Shown here piece after piece: positions 52,446 to 61,359 of a stretch of 64,000 nucleotides of DNA. The stretch is taken from positions 62,001 to 126,000 of the forward strand of contig NZ_SKBP01000006.1 in NCBI RefSeq assembly GCF_004634195.1, written 5' to 3'. The position numbers were made by a program, and so were the translations under genes. The DNA is from Flavobacterium salilacus subsp. salilacus. GTDB taxonomy: Bacteria; Bacteroidota; Bacteroidia; Flavobacteriales; Flavobacteriaceae. Every line of letters starts with the position of its first letter. The first letter of the stretch is position 1. Below the pieces are notes generated by a model. It was not told the origin of the DNA. It ran no database searches and worked only from the letters and a program-made list of their open reading frames with translations.

Positions 52446-55298
52446 CTATCGGCTCAAGTACATTTTTCTGCGTGAGTACAGCTCATAAAACTGGTCGTCT
52501 TTCAAATCTTCTATAAAAAGGATGCTTTCACCCGTACTCTTCATTTCAGGTCCCAGTTTTTTATTTACACCGGGGAATTTATTGAAAGAAAATACCGGTT
52601 GCTTGATTGCATACCCTTTCAGTTGCGGATTAAAAGTAAAATCTTTTACTTTTTTCTCGCCAAGCATAACTTTTGTAGCATAGTTTACATACGGCTCTCC
52701 ATACGCCTTAGCGATAAAGGGTACAGTACGCGATGCCCTTGGGTTGGCTTCTATAATATATACCGTATCATCTTTTATGGCAAATTGTATATTGATAAGC
52801 CCTACTGTACGTAGTGCCAGTGCAATTTTCTTAGTATGATCTTTTATCTGCTGCATTACAAACTCACCAAGATTAAACGGTGGCAATGTAGCATTACTAT
52901 CGCCGGAATGTACACCACAAGGCTCTATATGCTCCATAATACCGATGATGTAAACATCTTCGCCATCACATATAGCATCCGCTTCAGCCTCTATAGCGCC
53001 ATCAAGGTAATGGTCTAACAGTAGCTTGTTGCCCGGTATATTTTTTAATAAGTCAATAACATGCTCTTCAAGTTCTTCCTTGTTGATAACTATTTTCATA
53101 CCCTGCCCGCCCAATACATAGGAAGGACGTACCAGTAATGGAAAATCAAGCTCGTCAGAAAGCTTTACTGCTTCTTCCGCGCTCTCGGCTACCCCGAATT
53201 TAGGGAAAGGAATATGCAGTTCCCTCAATAACTCCGAAAAACGCCCTCTGTCCTCGGCAAGGTCTAAGGCATCATAACTTGTTCCTAATATCTTGATACC
53301 GTAACGGTTTAATTTCTCAGCCAGTTTAAGGGCGGTTTGTCCGCCAAGCTGGACGATAACCCCTTCAGGCTTTTCATGGCGGATAATATCATAGATATGC
53401 TCCCAGAATACAGGCTCAAAGTACAACTTATCTGCCGTATCAAAATCAGTCGATACCGTTTCCGGGTTACAGTTTATCATTATGGTTTCATATCCGCACT
53501 CCGATGCGGCAAGCACACCATGCACACAAGAGTAATCAAACTCGATACCCTGCCCTATTCGGTTAGGACCGGAACCCAGTACTATCACTTTCTTCCTGTC
53601 AGAAACTATACTCTCGTTATGTACATATCTTGTACCGTCAGGTTTTTCTATTTCTGCCTCAAATGTAGAGTAGTAGTAGGGTGTTTGCGCTTTAAATTCG
53701 GCAGCACAGGTATCTACCAGTTTATACACACGCTTTACACCCATTTCCTCACGCTTGTTGTACACCTGGCTCTCCAGGCATCCTATCATGTGGGCTATCT
53801 GCCTGTCGGCAAAACCTTTTTGTTTCGCCTCAAGCAATAGCTCCTTAGATAGCGTTTCTATAGTGTAGTTAGAAACTTCTCTTTCAAGAGCATTCAGTTC
53901 TTCATACTGCTTTAAGAACCACATATCAATTTTAGTAATCTCGTGTATGCGGCTTAACGGAATGCCCATTTGTATGGCATCATAAATAACAAATACCCTG
54001 TCCCAACTTGGGTTGGTAAGTTTTTCTATAATCTGCTCATAATTGGTATATCCTTTACCATCTGCGCCAAGCCCGTTACGTTTAATTTCTAACGATTGGG
54101 TAGCTTTGTGCAGTGCTTCCTGGAACGAACGCCCAATACCCATTACCTCGCCTACCGATTTCATTTGCAGTCCCAATGTTCTGTCAGCGCCTTCAAATTT
54201 ATCAAAGTTCCAACGTGGTATTTTTACAATAACATAGTCTAGCGTTGGCTCAAATAATGCCGAGGTTGATTTGGTAATCTGGTTCATCAATTCATCCAAG
54301 TGATAGCCCAACGCCAGCTTAGAGGCTATCTTGGCAATGGGATATCCCGTAGCTTTGGATGCTAATGCTGATGAGCGTGATACTCTCGGGTTAATTTCGA
54401 TGGCAACAATATCTTCTTTTTCATCAGGGCTTACCGCAAACTGCACGTTACACCCTCCGGCAAAGTTGCCTATGCTTCGCATCATTTTTATTGCCATATC
54501 CCGCATCTTCTGATAGGTAGTATCAGATAAAGTCATTGCCGGTGCTACTGTGATACTATCGCCCGTATGGATACCCATAGGATCCATGTTTTCTATAGAA
54601 CAGATGATAACAACATTATCATTTTTATCGCGCAATAATTCCAATTCATACTCTTTCCAGCCTAATAAGGCTTTATCAATAAGTACCTCGTGTATGGGCG
54701 ATGACTCCAAACCAAAGGTAAGCAAGTCATCAAAATCTTCTTTACGATGCACAAACGCAGCTCCTGAACCTCCCAGCGTAAACGACGGGCGTATTACTAA
54801 AGGAAATCCGAACTCCTGCGCTATTTCTTTTCCTTTCAGGAAAGAGTTAGCTGTTTTTGCAGGGGCGGCAGGTATGCCTATTCTTTCCAAGAGTTGTTTA
54901 AACTGCTCCCTGTCTTCGGTAATGTTAATGGCATTAATATCTACCCCTATAAGTCTTACATTAAAGTCTGACCAAATGCCTTTTTCCTCTGCCTCAAGAC
55001 AAAGGTTTAAAGCGGTTTGCCCGCCCATAGTAGGCAGCACGGCATCAATATTAGGATGTGCCTTTAATATCTCGATAATAGATTTTGTAGTAAGGGGTTT
55101 CAGATATACATAATCTGCCATCGATGGGTCGGTCATTATCGTAGCAGGGTTAGAGTTAATTAATATTACCTCTATCCCTTCTTCTCTTATGGAGCGAGCC
55201 GCTTGCGACCCGGCATAATCAAACTCGCAGGCCTGCCCGATAACGATGGGACCTGAACCGATAATTAAAATAGATTTTATAGAATTGTCTTTCGGCAT
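52446..55298 (-). CDS. carB: Carbamoyl-phosphate synthase large subunit, short form
   Basis: The protein makes carbamoyl phosphate from bicarbonate, ATP and glutamine-derived ammonia for arginine and pyrimidine synthesis. Two homologous ATP-grasp halves are seen: IGSGPIVIGQACEFDYAGSQ near the N-terminus and LGSGPNRIGQGIEFDYSCVH near residue 565, each followed by ATP-grasp motifs (FTLGGSGAAF, YVLGGQGMKI). It stops at ~950 residues, right after the second carbamoyl-phosphate half, without the ~120-residue C-terminal MGS-like allosteric domain of E. coli CarB. I recall this shorter length from other flavobacteria. carA is not adjacent. Confidence 0.95.
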   Translation of the reverse strand: MPKDNSIKSILIIGSGPIVIGQACEFDYAGSQAARSIREEGIEVILINSNPATIMTDPSMADYVYLKPLTTKSIIEILKAHPNIDAVLPTMGGQTALNLCLEAEEKGIWSDFNVRLIGVDINAINITEDREQFKQLLERIGIPAAPAKTANSFLKGKEIAQEFGFPLVIRPSFTLGGSGAAFVHRKEDFDDLLTFGLESSPIHEVLIDKALLGWKEYELELLRDKNDNVVIICSIENMDPMGIHTGDSITVAPAMTLSDTTYQKMRDMAIKMMRSIGNFAGGCNVQFAVSPDEKEDIVAIEINPRVSRSSALASKATGYPIAKIASKLALGYHLDELMNQITKSTSALFEPTLDYVIVKIPRWNFDKFEGADRTLGLQMKSVGEVMGIGRSFQEALHKATQSLEIKRNGLGADGKGYTNYEQIIEKLTNPSWDRVFVIYDAIQMGIPLSRIHEITKIDMWFLKQYEELNALEREVSNYTIETLSKELLLEAKQKGFADRQIAHMIGCLESQVYNKREEMGVKRVYKLVDTCAAEFKAQTPYYYSTFEAEIEKPDGTRYVHNESIVSDRKKVIVLGSGPNRIGQGIEFDYSCVHGVLAASECGYETIMINCNPETVSTDFDTADKLYFEPVFWEHIYDIIRHEKPEGVIVQLGGQTALKLAEKLNRYGIKILGTSYDALDLAEDRGRFSELLRELHIPFPKFGVAESAEEAVKLSDELDFPLLVRPSYVLGGQGMKIVINKEELEEHVIDLLKNIPGNKLLLDHYLDGAIEAEADAICDGEDVYIIGIMEHIEPCGVHSGDSNATLPPFNLGEFVMQQIKDHTKKIALALRTVGLINIQFAIKDDTVYIIEANPRASRTVPFIAKAYGEPYVNYATKVMLGEKKVKDFTFNPQLKGYAIKQPVFSFNKFPGVNKKLGPEMKSTGESILFIEDLKDDQFYELYSRRKMYLSR

Positions 55299-55408
55299 TG
55301 TTGTGTTGTAGTTGTAGTTATATATTGAAGTTGTGCAAATTTACTATTTATTTTAAAAAAATCCCCCTTTGTACCGATAGTCGTAAAGAGGGGAATTTTG
55401 CAGGGTAC

Positions 55409-55445
55409 AAAAAAAGGCGTTACTAAAAATAAGTAACACCTTTAT
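55409..55445 (-). terminator. Terminator of rpmH
   Basis: AAAGGCGTTACT (55413-55424) and AGTAACACCTTT (55432-55443) pair over 12 bp with one G-U. On the minus strand the stem is followed by a 7-8 T run. A second imperfect hairpin with a T7 tail lies at about 55360-55395. Confidence 0.75.
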
Positions 55446-55463
55446 GTATGTTTTATATCAACA

Positions 55464-55625
55464 TTATTTTTTATGTCTTGGCTCACTGGAAACAGTTAGT
55501 TTATGTCTTCCTTTAGCCCTTCTGCGAGCAAGCACTTTTCTACCGTTGGCAGAAGCCATTCTTTCCATAAAACCGTGCTTATTTCTTCTTTTTCTTCTCG
55601 ATGGTTGAAACGTTCTCTTACTCAT
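55464..55625 (-). CDS. rpmH: 50S ribosomal protein L34
   Basis: The 53-residue protein reads [20 protein letters not shown], continuing with [20 protein letters not shown] and a short Bacteroidetes-type tail ending PRHKK. It is the canonical L34, a small basic protein of the large ribosomal subunit. It is easily missed because of its size. It does not sit beside rnpA/dnaA as in many bacteria. A near-ideal promoter lies upstream and a terminator downstream, so it forms a single-gene unit. Confidence 0.98.
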   Translation of the reverse strand: MSKRTFQPSRRKRRNKHGFMERMASANGRKVLARRRAKGRHKLTVSSEPRHKK

Positions 55626-55700
55626 TGCTTTGTATCTTTAAAATCTTTATTGAATATCTTGTATGGGATATGCGGAATACCGTTATTCCAAAACCGAGTG

Positions 55701-55730
55701 CAAATATACAAACCTTTTTTTTACACACAA
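55701..55730 (-). promoter_or_regulatory. Promoter of rpmH
   Basis: On the minus strand TTG is followed by exactly 19 nt and TATATTTG (55701-55708), a full match to the Bacteroidetes housekeeping consensus. The leader would be about 70 nt. Confidence 0.8.
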
Positions 55731-55764
55731 GTGGTTTTATAAAAATATTTTTAATTCATTTTCT

Positions 55765-55772
55765 TACCTTTG
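55765..55772 (+). promoter_or_regulatory. -7 element upstream of the TPR-like gene
   Basis: TACCTTTG fits TAnnTTTG and lies 24 bp before the ATG at 55796. It is divergent to the rpmH promoter. Confidence 0.5.
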
Positions 55773-55795
55773 CACCTCAAAATTATACTACTACT

Positions 55796-56335
55796 ATGTT
55801 CAATAAAAACATTAAGCTGGCACTTGCCGTGCTGGCAGTTATAATAGCTGTATGGCAATTTACAGAAAAAAATATAGGCAACGGTATTTTTCTGTTGCTT
55901 CTTTCGGGTATTTTTATATTGTTATACTATAAGAATGAGATAATCCTGATGGCTTTCTTTAAATTAAGAAAACAGGATTTTGACGGGGCTAAAAGATTGC
56001 TTGACAAAATAAAAAACCCACAGGCATCGCTGGTAAGAAAACAGGAGGGGTATTACAACTACCTTAACGGGCTTATGCTGTCGCAAACCAACCTGACCCA
56101 GGCTGAAAAATACCTGAAAAAAGCGGTAGCACTGGGGCTTAATATGAGTCAGGATATGGCGATGGCAAAACTGAACCTTGCCGGTATAGCCATTACTAAA
56201 GGACGAAAGATGGAAGCCACCAACTTGCTTAACGAGGCCAAGAAACTGGATAAACAGAATATGCTGAAAGACCAGATAACCATGATGAAACAGCAGCTGA
56301 AAAAAGGGCCGCAAATGCAACAAAGAAGATATTAA
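55796..56335 (+). CDS. Membrane-anchored TPR-like protein
   Basis: The ATG at 55796 is chosen; the frame is open upstream but runs antisense through rpmH and its promoter. Two N-terminal membrane helices (LALAVLAVIIAVWQF and GIFLLLLSGIFILLYY) are followed by a helical region with TPR character (AEKYLKKAVALGLNMSQDMA, AGIAITKGRKMEATNLLNEA). 179 residues. It is likely an inner-membrane protein with a cytoplasmic protein-interaction domain. The role is unknown. Confidence 0.8.
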   Translation: MFNKNIKLALAVLAVIIAVWQFTEKNIGNGIFLLLLSGIFILLYYKNEIILMAFFKLRKQDFDGAKRLLDKIKNPQASLVRKQEGYYNYLNGLMLSQTNLTQAEKYLKKAVALGLNMSQDMAMAKLNLAGIAITKGRKMEATNLLNEAKKLDKQNMLKDQITMMKQQLKKGPQMQQRRY

Positions 56336-56340
56336 ACAAG

Positions 56341-56364
56341 AAACGCCTTTTAGGGCGTTTTTTT
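56341..56364 (+). terminator. Terminator of the TPR-like gene
   Basis: AAACGCC and GGCGTTT form a 7-bp stem with a short loop followed by a T7 run, a few bases after the stop. Confidence 0.75.
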
Positions 56365-56419
56365 ATACCCGCAATTTATAGCTTCAATTTACTATATTTG
56401 AAAATAATAAAGCCTGAGT

Positions 56420-56998
56420 ATGAACAAGTATAGCCGGATGGAAGCCGTTATAAAAGAAATGATTAACATTTCCGGTCAGGAGATTGATGACCTTACGGAG
56501 TACTGTAGCGTAAAAAAAATCAGTAAAAACGAAATTGTAAGCCCTGTAGATTACATCCCTAACGACATTTTTTTTATCAATACAGGACTATTAAGAGTTA
56601 TTCTTACCGATAAAGAGGGAAATAACCATACTATTCATTTTGCTATGGAAAATCAGTTTATAGCAGATTATTCCTGTTTTATACAACAAATACCTTCGAT
56701 ATACACTATACAGGCTATTGAACCTACAGAGGTTGTGGTACTGCCCCGAAAGGCTGTGGAATGGGGATATAAAAATCTTACCGAAGGCGAAAAGTTAGGA
56801 AGGATTATTGCTGAATTTTATCTGATTTATAAAGATAATCGTATAATGAACTTATATTCTCGTACACCCAAAGAAAGGTATGACGCTATCGGCGAGGTGT
56901 TTCCTAACATACACAACAGGGCTCCTCAGCACATGATAGCCTCCTATCTTGGTATTACACCTGAACACCTCAGCAGGTTAAAAAAAGAAAAAGTATAG
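56420..56998 (+). CDS. Crp/Fnr-family transcriptional regulator
   Basis: 192 residues with an N-terminal cyclic-nucleotide-binding-like beta roll (~25-115; IPNDIFFINTGLLRVILTD, ENQFIADYSCFIQQIPS) and a short C-terminal helix-turn-helix (HMIASYLGITPEHLSRLKKE). The phosphate-binding cassette (PEGxxxxRSA in Crp) is not conserved and no Cys cluster is seen, so neither cAMP nor FeS sensing is supported. Related Bacteroidetes proteins often control a neighbouring gene; here that is the membrane protein 80 nt downstream. TATATTTG (56393-56400) is its -7 element. Confidence 0.9.
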   Translation: MNKYSRMEAVIKEMINISGQEIDDLTEYCSVKKISKNEIVSPVDYIPNDIFFINTGLLRVILTDKEGNNHTIHFAMENQFIADYSCFIQQIPSIYTIQAIEPTEVVVLPRKAVEWGYKNLTEGEKLGRIIAEFYLIYKDNRIMNLYSRTPKERYDAIGEVFPNIHNRAPQHMIASYLGITPEHLSRLKKEKV

Positions 56999-57078
56999 CA
57001 TTTTCTAAACAAATGTTATCGTTTTTATTGTTTTCGATATTGGATATTTGCTAAAGTAAATTTATATCAATAGAGAAT

Positions 57079-57843
57079 ATGTTGTTTATAGAAGCCTTAA
57101 AACAAAGAAATTATCCGTTATTTATTTTCGGGGTTATTAACCTGTTGCTTGCCCTGCTGTTTCTTATACTAAGCAGGGTATCTGATATTCAGGTAGCAGG
57201 AACAAACGCGTGGTACAAACCCTTAAAGTTTGCACTATCCATAGCAACCTACTCCTTTACTATGGGTTGGTATGTACACTATCTTGGTAATACCATAAAT
57301 ATACAGCTATACAACTGGGCGGTAATTATATTGCTTGGGTTCGAAATAGTGTATATTGGTTTACAAGCCGGCAGAGGGCAGCTATCGCATTACAATATGA
57401 GCACTCCCTTTTATTCAGGTTTATATGTGGCTATGGCATTGGCTGCAAGTATTGTTACACTTTATACTGCCTATATAGGCTTGCTATTTTTCAGCCAAAG
57501 TTTTCCTGCACTCCCCAATTATTATGTATGGGCAATACGGCTGGGAATCCTGCTTTTTGTCATTTTTTCATTTGAAGGTTTTGTAATGGGTTCACGACTT
57601 TCGCATACCATAGGTGCTCCTGACGGCGGGGGCGGAATTCCTTTTTTAAACTGGAGCCGACAGTATGGCGACCCGAGAGTAGCTCATTTTATGGGTATGC
57701 ACGCTTTACAGGTATTACCGTTGCTATCCTATTATATACTGAAAAACACAAAACTGACTTTTGCAGTAGCAGTGCTGTATGGCATCATGGCAGTATATGT
57801 ACTGTTACAGGCACTTAACGGAAAACCTTTTATAAGCAGATAA
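57079..57843 (+). CDS. Hypothetical multi-pass membrane protein
   Basis: 254 residues with about seven hydrophobic helices (LFIFGVINLLLALLFLILS, WAVIILLGFEIVYIGLQA, AIRLGILLFVIFSFEGFVMG, LTFAVAVLYGIMAVYVLLQA). Conserved-looking polar loops include WYKPLKFALS, GRGQLSHYN and HTIGAPDGGGGIPFLNWSR. I do not recognise a named family. It follows the Crp/Fnr gene in the same direction and may be its target. Inner membrane. Confidence 0.75.
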   Translation: MLFIEALKQRNYPLFIFGVINLLLALLFLILSRVSDIQVAGTNAWYKPLKFALSIATYSFTMGWYVHYLGNTINIQLYNWAVIILLGFEIVYIGLQAGRGQLSHYNMSTPFYSGLYVAMALAASIVTLYTAYIGLLFFSQSFPALPNYYVWAIRLGILLFVIFSFEGFVMGSRLSHTIGAPDGGGGIPFLNWSRQYGDPRVAHFMGMHALQVLPLLSYYILKNTKLTFAVAVLYGIMAVYVLLQALNGKPFISR

Positions 57844-57865
57844 TACTATGTACTATCCATAAAAT

Positions 57866-57896
57866 AAAAAAGCCGTCTGAATAGACGGCTTTTTTT
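57866..57896. terminator. Bidirectional terminator
   Basis: AAAAAAGCCGTCT and AGACGGCTTTTTT form a 13-bp perfect stem with a 4-nt loop. It lies between the convergent membrane-protein and transglycosylase genes. Confidence 0.88.
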
Positions 57897-57898
57897 GG

Positions 57899-58798
57899 TT
57901 AATATCCCGAAAGCGGTATCTCTACACTGTACTCTTTACCTGAGGTAACATTCAGTTTTCTGTCACGTAACCAAGGGTTATGTATTTTTAATATTTTATA
58001 ATTTATCCCCTGCTCTTTGGCAAACACAGCCAAATCCGGTATGGAAGATGATACCGTTATGTTTTTTACAGGCAATACAGGATACATATCCCCTTCTGCA
58101 AGGTAGAAGTTGTATTTGGCTGGCTCTTTCATTATCTGCTTTAAAGCCAGTATCCTGAATACATAGCGCGAAGTCTCGTCATTTAAAAGCAAATCATAAT
58201 AATCATTTACACCCTGAAATGTTAGCTGCCTGTTAACCCCCGCAAGTCCTGCATTATAAGATGCAGCCGCTAAAGTCCAGGAACCTAATTTTTCTTTTGC
58301 ATTTAACAGGTACTTACAAGCGGCTTCTGTAGATTTTTCTAAATGATAACGTTCATCTATAAGATCATCTATTTCTAAGCCATATTGTTTTCCTGTTTCG
58401 GGCATAAACTGCCATACGCCTCGTGCTCCGGCAGATGAAACGGCATTTACCAGTCCGCTCTCGGCAACAGCAAGATATTTAAAATCGTCAGGCACACCGT
58501 TTTTCTTCAGTATAGGTTCTATAACCGTAAAAGCACGGTTGGCACGCTTAATAATAATCTGAGTGGTTGCATGCAGGTTAGCGTTTACAAGTAGTTCTCT
58601 GTCAAATCTTTCTTTTACATCAGCTACATTCAAAGGCGCAGATTCTCCTGCAAAATCAATCTTGGCAGGAAAGTAAAAAGCGGTTGTAACCTTTTCTTCT
58701 GCTGCTTTTTCTGTCGTTTTGGTCGAAACGGCATTTATAAGTATTCCGCTTACTACTACCACCGACGCTATAACACCCGTTTTCTTAATCCATTTCAT
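57899..58798 (-). CDS. Lytic transglycosylase (SLT family)
   Basis: 299 residues with an N-terminal signal or anchor (TGVIASVVVVSGILINAV). The goose-type lysozyme-like SLT domain (~105-230) has the catalytic Glu in YLAVAESGLVNAVSSAGARG, then GVWQFMPETGKQYGL and the AAASYNAGLAGV motif. Near the C-terminus a LysM-like segment (LAVFAKEQGINYKILKIHNP) may bind peptidoglycan. It should cleave the glycan strands in the periplasm, as MltD does, but is shorter. Confidence 0.9.
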   Translation of the reverse strand: MKWIKKTGVIASVVVVSGILINAVSTKTTEKAAEEKVTTAFYFPAKIDFAGESAPLNVADVKERFDRELLVNANLHATTQIIIKRANRAFTVIEPILKKNGVPDDFKYLAVAESGLVNAVSSAGARGVWQFMPETGKQYGLEIDDLIDERYHLEKSTEAACKYLLNAKEKLGSWTLAAASYNAGLAGVNRQLTFQGVNDYYDLLLNDETSRYVFRILALKQIMKEPAKYNFYLAEGDMYPVLPVKNITVSSSIPDLAVFAKEQGINYKILKIHNPWLRDRKLNVTSGKEYSVEIPLSGY

Positions 58799-58886
58799 AA
58801 TATCGTTCTTTTTAATAATTCATAATTTAAAGTAATAATGAAGCCATTTACTAATGATGTAAAGTTACAAAAACAACAACTAAATA

Positions 58887-59549
58887 TTACTTGCCTGTGA
58901 TAATTTGGGGCAGGTTTTCATTAAACCATTTTGCCTTGTTAATTATCATTATGTGTGTACCTCCCTTTATGGGAATATAATTGCTTAAATATTGTGGAGG
59001 AAAAACCCCGTCGGCATCGCCATGAATATGAATTACCCGAGGATTGGGTTCAACTCTATCCCAAAGTATTATGGTTTTAAATGCCCAGTCGAGATATCTT
59101 TTATCTCTAACCGATAAGTATTTTTCATACAGCTTTAACCGTTTCGCAATAAAACTGTTGCCATTGGCAAAACGAGCCAGCCAGTCAACCCGCTCCATAA
59201 GAGCGGTAGGAAAAACCCTGTATGCTTTTACCAACTTGGCAAAACGCATCCTGCGCGGAAACTCGGTATTACATTTAACACTCGATATAATTATTACTTT
59301 TCTTGGCGTTATCATTTCGGCTATTTCCTGCACTAAAACGCCTCCGAATGAAACTCCTATCAAAACAGGATTTTCGTGCAGTATATTTTCAGCAATACGT
59401 GTGGCATAATGTGCTAAAGATTCTCCCTCTTCAGGGAGTAACCATTCCAAAAAAAACATCTCAAATTTATCTTCGGGCAGCTTTATATTTTCAAAAATAA
59501 TAGGACTCGCTGCGAGTCCCGGCATAAAATAAACTGGAATTCTTTCCAT
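58887..59549 (-). CDS. Alpha/beta hydrolase
   Basis: 220 residues. The nucleophile elbow GVSFGG (~residue 85), an Asp in HGDADGVFP and a His in GGTHIMI complete the catalytic triad in the expected order. YFMPGLAAS near the N-terminus is the oxyanion region. There is no signal peptide, so it is cytoplasmic. The substrate cannot be inferred. It stands alone, divergent from the pirin gene. Confidence 0.85.
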   Translation of the reverse strand: MERIPVYFMPGLAASPIIFENIKLPEDKFEMFFLEWLLPEEGESLAHYATRIAENILHENPVLIGVSFGGVLVQEIAEMITPRKVIIISSVKCNTEFPRRMRFAKLVKAYRVFPTALMERVDWLARFANGNSFIAKRLKLYEKYLSVRDKRYLDWAFKTIILWDRVEPNPRVIHIHGDADGVFPPQYLSNYIPIKGGTHIMIINKAKWFNENLPQIITGK

Positions 59550-59671
59550 ATTATTAGTGTGTTTTAACGCTTTCCCGACGTCATTTGTCGATTTTTATTA
59601 CGAAATTTGTATAAAATTAAAATTTTTATTCCACTTCAAGCGTTCCTATAATCTTAATTTATCAATAAATT

Positions 59672-60394
59672 ATGAAGTCACGATTATTTCCTAAAAGTGA
59701 AAGAGGCACTGCCGATTTCGGGTGGTTACAAGCCAACTTCTCGTTTTCTTTCGGTAATTACTATAATCCTGATATAGTGCAGTTTGGCATGCTCCGCGTT
59801 TTGAATGACGATACTATTGCTGCCGGAATGGGGTTTGGTACGCATCCGCACGATAATATGGAAATTATAACCATACCGCTACAGGGCGGGCTTACACATC
59901 GTGACAGTATGGGCAATGAGGCTACCGTGAGCTTTGGCGAGGTGCAGGTAATGAGTGCCGGAACAGGCATACAACACTCTGAAATGAATGCAAGTAAAAC
60001 CGAAGCTGCCAAAACGCTGCAATTATGGATATTTCCTGACGAGCAGGATGTAGCACCCAGATATGACCAAAAAGGGTTTGACCTGGAAAAAAACAAAAAT
60101 ACTTTTGTTAACATAGTAGCTCCGCAAGGTAAAGACGATAATAATGCTTTATGGATACACCAGCAGGCTTACCTGCATTTAGGAATATTTGATGCCGGGC
60201 AGCAAATAACCTATAATGTTATGATACCCGGCAACGGTATATACCTGTTCCTGATAGAGGGCGAACTGGAAATAGACGGACAAACGGTAAACGAACGCGA
60301 TGCCTATGGCGCTATAGAACTGGAAGAACTTACCATTGAAATAAAAAAATCCTCAAAAATAGTAATGATAGAAGTCCCGATGACTCATAATTAA
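59672..60394 (+). CDS. Pirin family protein
   Basis: 240 residues, bicupin. The N-terminal cupin has the metal ligands FGTHPHDNMEIITIPLQG (two His and a Glu) and a later GTGIQHSEMN with the third His, which are the pirin/YhhW signature. The C-terminal cupin carries no metal motif. YhhW-type pirins act as quercetin 2,3-dioxygenases in vitro. The physiological role is open. Followed 14 nt later by a small GNAT gene in the same direction. Confidence 0.93.
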   Translation: MKSRLFPKSERGTADFGWLQANFSFSFGNYYNPDIVQFGMLRVLNDDTIAAGMGFGTHPHDNMEIITIPLQGGLTHRDSMGNEATVSFGEVQVMSAGTGIQHSEMNASKTEAAKTLQLWIFPDEQDVAPRYDQKGFDLEKNKNTFVNIVAPQGKDDNNALWIHQQAYLHLGIFDAGQQITYNVMIPGNGIYLFLIEGELEIDGQTVNERDAYGAIELEELTIEIKKSSKIVMIEVPMTHN

Positions 60395-60408
60395 GAATTA
60401 AGAAAGCT

Positions 60409-60696
60409 ATGGAAATTAAAGACAATGAATTTCAAAGACAGTTTGAAACCACAATAAATAATAACGTATTGCTATCTGTAGAATATTCCTTGCAAGAACG
60501 AAAACTATTTCTTACTCGTGTTAATATGCCCGAAGGTTTTGAAGATGATGAAGTAATTGCGGAATTTCTTAAAGAAATATTGGCTATAGCCGAAGAAAAG
60601 AGACTAAAAGTAGTACCGGTACACCCCAAAGCAGCGGCTTTTTTTAAAAAAAATCCACAGTACAAGGAGTTACTACCACCGGGAATACGGATATAA
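60409..60696 (+). CDS. Small GNAT-like N-acetyltransferase (YjdJ type)
   Basis: 95 residues. The compact Gcn5-related fold common in Bacteroidetes beside pirin has FLTRVNMPEGFEDDEVIAEF and RLKVVPVHPKAAAFFKKNPQ (CoA-binding and terminal strands). It is about half the size of ordinary GNAT enzymes. The acceptor substrate is unknown. Its stop directly abuts the start of the methyltransferase, suggesting a pirin-GNAT-methyltransferase transcript. Confidence 0.82.
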   Translation: MEIKDNEFQRQFETTINNNVLLSVEYSLQERKLFLTRVNMPEGFEDDEVIAEFLKEILAIAEEKRLKVVPVHPKAAAFFKKNPQYKELLPPGIRI

Positions 60697-61332
60697 ATGT
60701 ATACTTATCGCTGCCCGCTTTGTAATAGCACCGGTGAATCTTATTGCATACATAATAAACGGGAGTTTTTTAAGTGCAGTAATTGCTCGTCTGTTTTTTT
60801 GCATCCAAAACATTACCTTACCTCTACCAAAGAAAAAGCACATTATAATACCCACAACAACGACCCTTTTGATATTCGCTATCAAAATTTTGTAAGTCCT
60901 GTTGTAAATGCTATACTCAACAGCTTTACAAAAAAAGATAAAGGACTTGATTTTGGTTCGGGTACAGGCTCCCCTATTGTAAAAATGCTTAAGGATAATG
61001 AGTATAACATTTCGCAATATGACTTGTTTTTTCATACTGATAAAACGGTGCTGCAACAACAATATAACTATATATCCTGTACCGAAGTTGCCGAGCATTT
61101 TAAAGAACCTTATAAAGAATTTGAATTGCTGCGAAATCTGTTATTACCAAAAGGAAAGTTACTATTAATGACTGTTTTATTTGACGAAAAAAGTGACTTT
61201 TCAACATGGTATTATAAGGACGACCCTACCCACGTATTTTTTTACCACGCAAAAACTTTTGAATGGATAAAGAGTGAATTCGGATTTAAGAGCTTTACTA
61301 TAGATAAAAGAATGATAGTTTTGGAATTGTAA
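60697..61332 (+). CDS. Class I SAM-dependent methyltransferase with N-terminal zinc ribbon
   Basis: 211 residues. Four Cys in two CxxC pairs (YRCPLCNST, FFKCSNCSSV) form a likely zinc ribbon at residues 3-32. A Rossmann methyltransferase core follows with motif I GLDFGSGTGSPIV (~85-97) and CTEVAEHFKEP as the acidic/His motif IV. This matches the 2-polyprenyl-type MTase family with zinc ribbon (Methyltransf_11/23 group). The substrate is not identifiable. It starts immediately after the GNAT stop. Confidence 0.87.
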   Translation: MYTYRCPLCNSTGESYCIHNKREFFKCSNCSSVFLHPKHYLTSTKEKAHYNTHNNDPFDIRYQNFVSPVVNAILNSFTKKDKGLDFGSGTGSPIVKMLKDNEYNISQYDLFFHTDKTVLQQQYNYISCTEVAEHFKEPYKEFELLRNLLLPKGKLLLMTVLFDEKSDFSTWYYKDDPTHVFFYHAKTFEWIKSEFGFKSFTIDKRMIVLEL

Positions 61333-61359
61333 TTTTTATAACTTTATAAAAAATTTGTT

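Noticed and set aside
53337-53840. 167-residue plus-strand frame inside carB
   Set aside because: It lies entirely opposite highly conserved carB codons and has no start context or domain.
54550-55113. 187-residue plus-strand frame inside carB
   Set aside because: Antisense shadow. Serine/isoleucine-rich translation mirrors the carB codon pattern; no independent support.
55503-55742. 79-residue plus-strand frame near 55.5 kb
   Set aside because: It is antisense to rpmH and its promoter; L34 on the minus strand is unambiguous.
55601-55795. Upstream extension of the TPR-like protein
   Set aside because: It would run antisense through rpmH and its promoter; the ATG at 55796 has a -7 element 24 bp ahead and begins a membrane helix.
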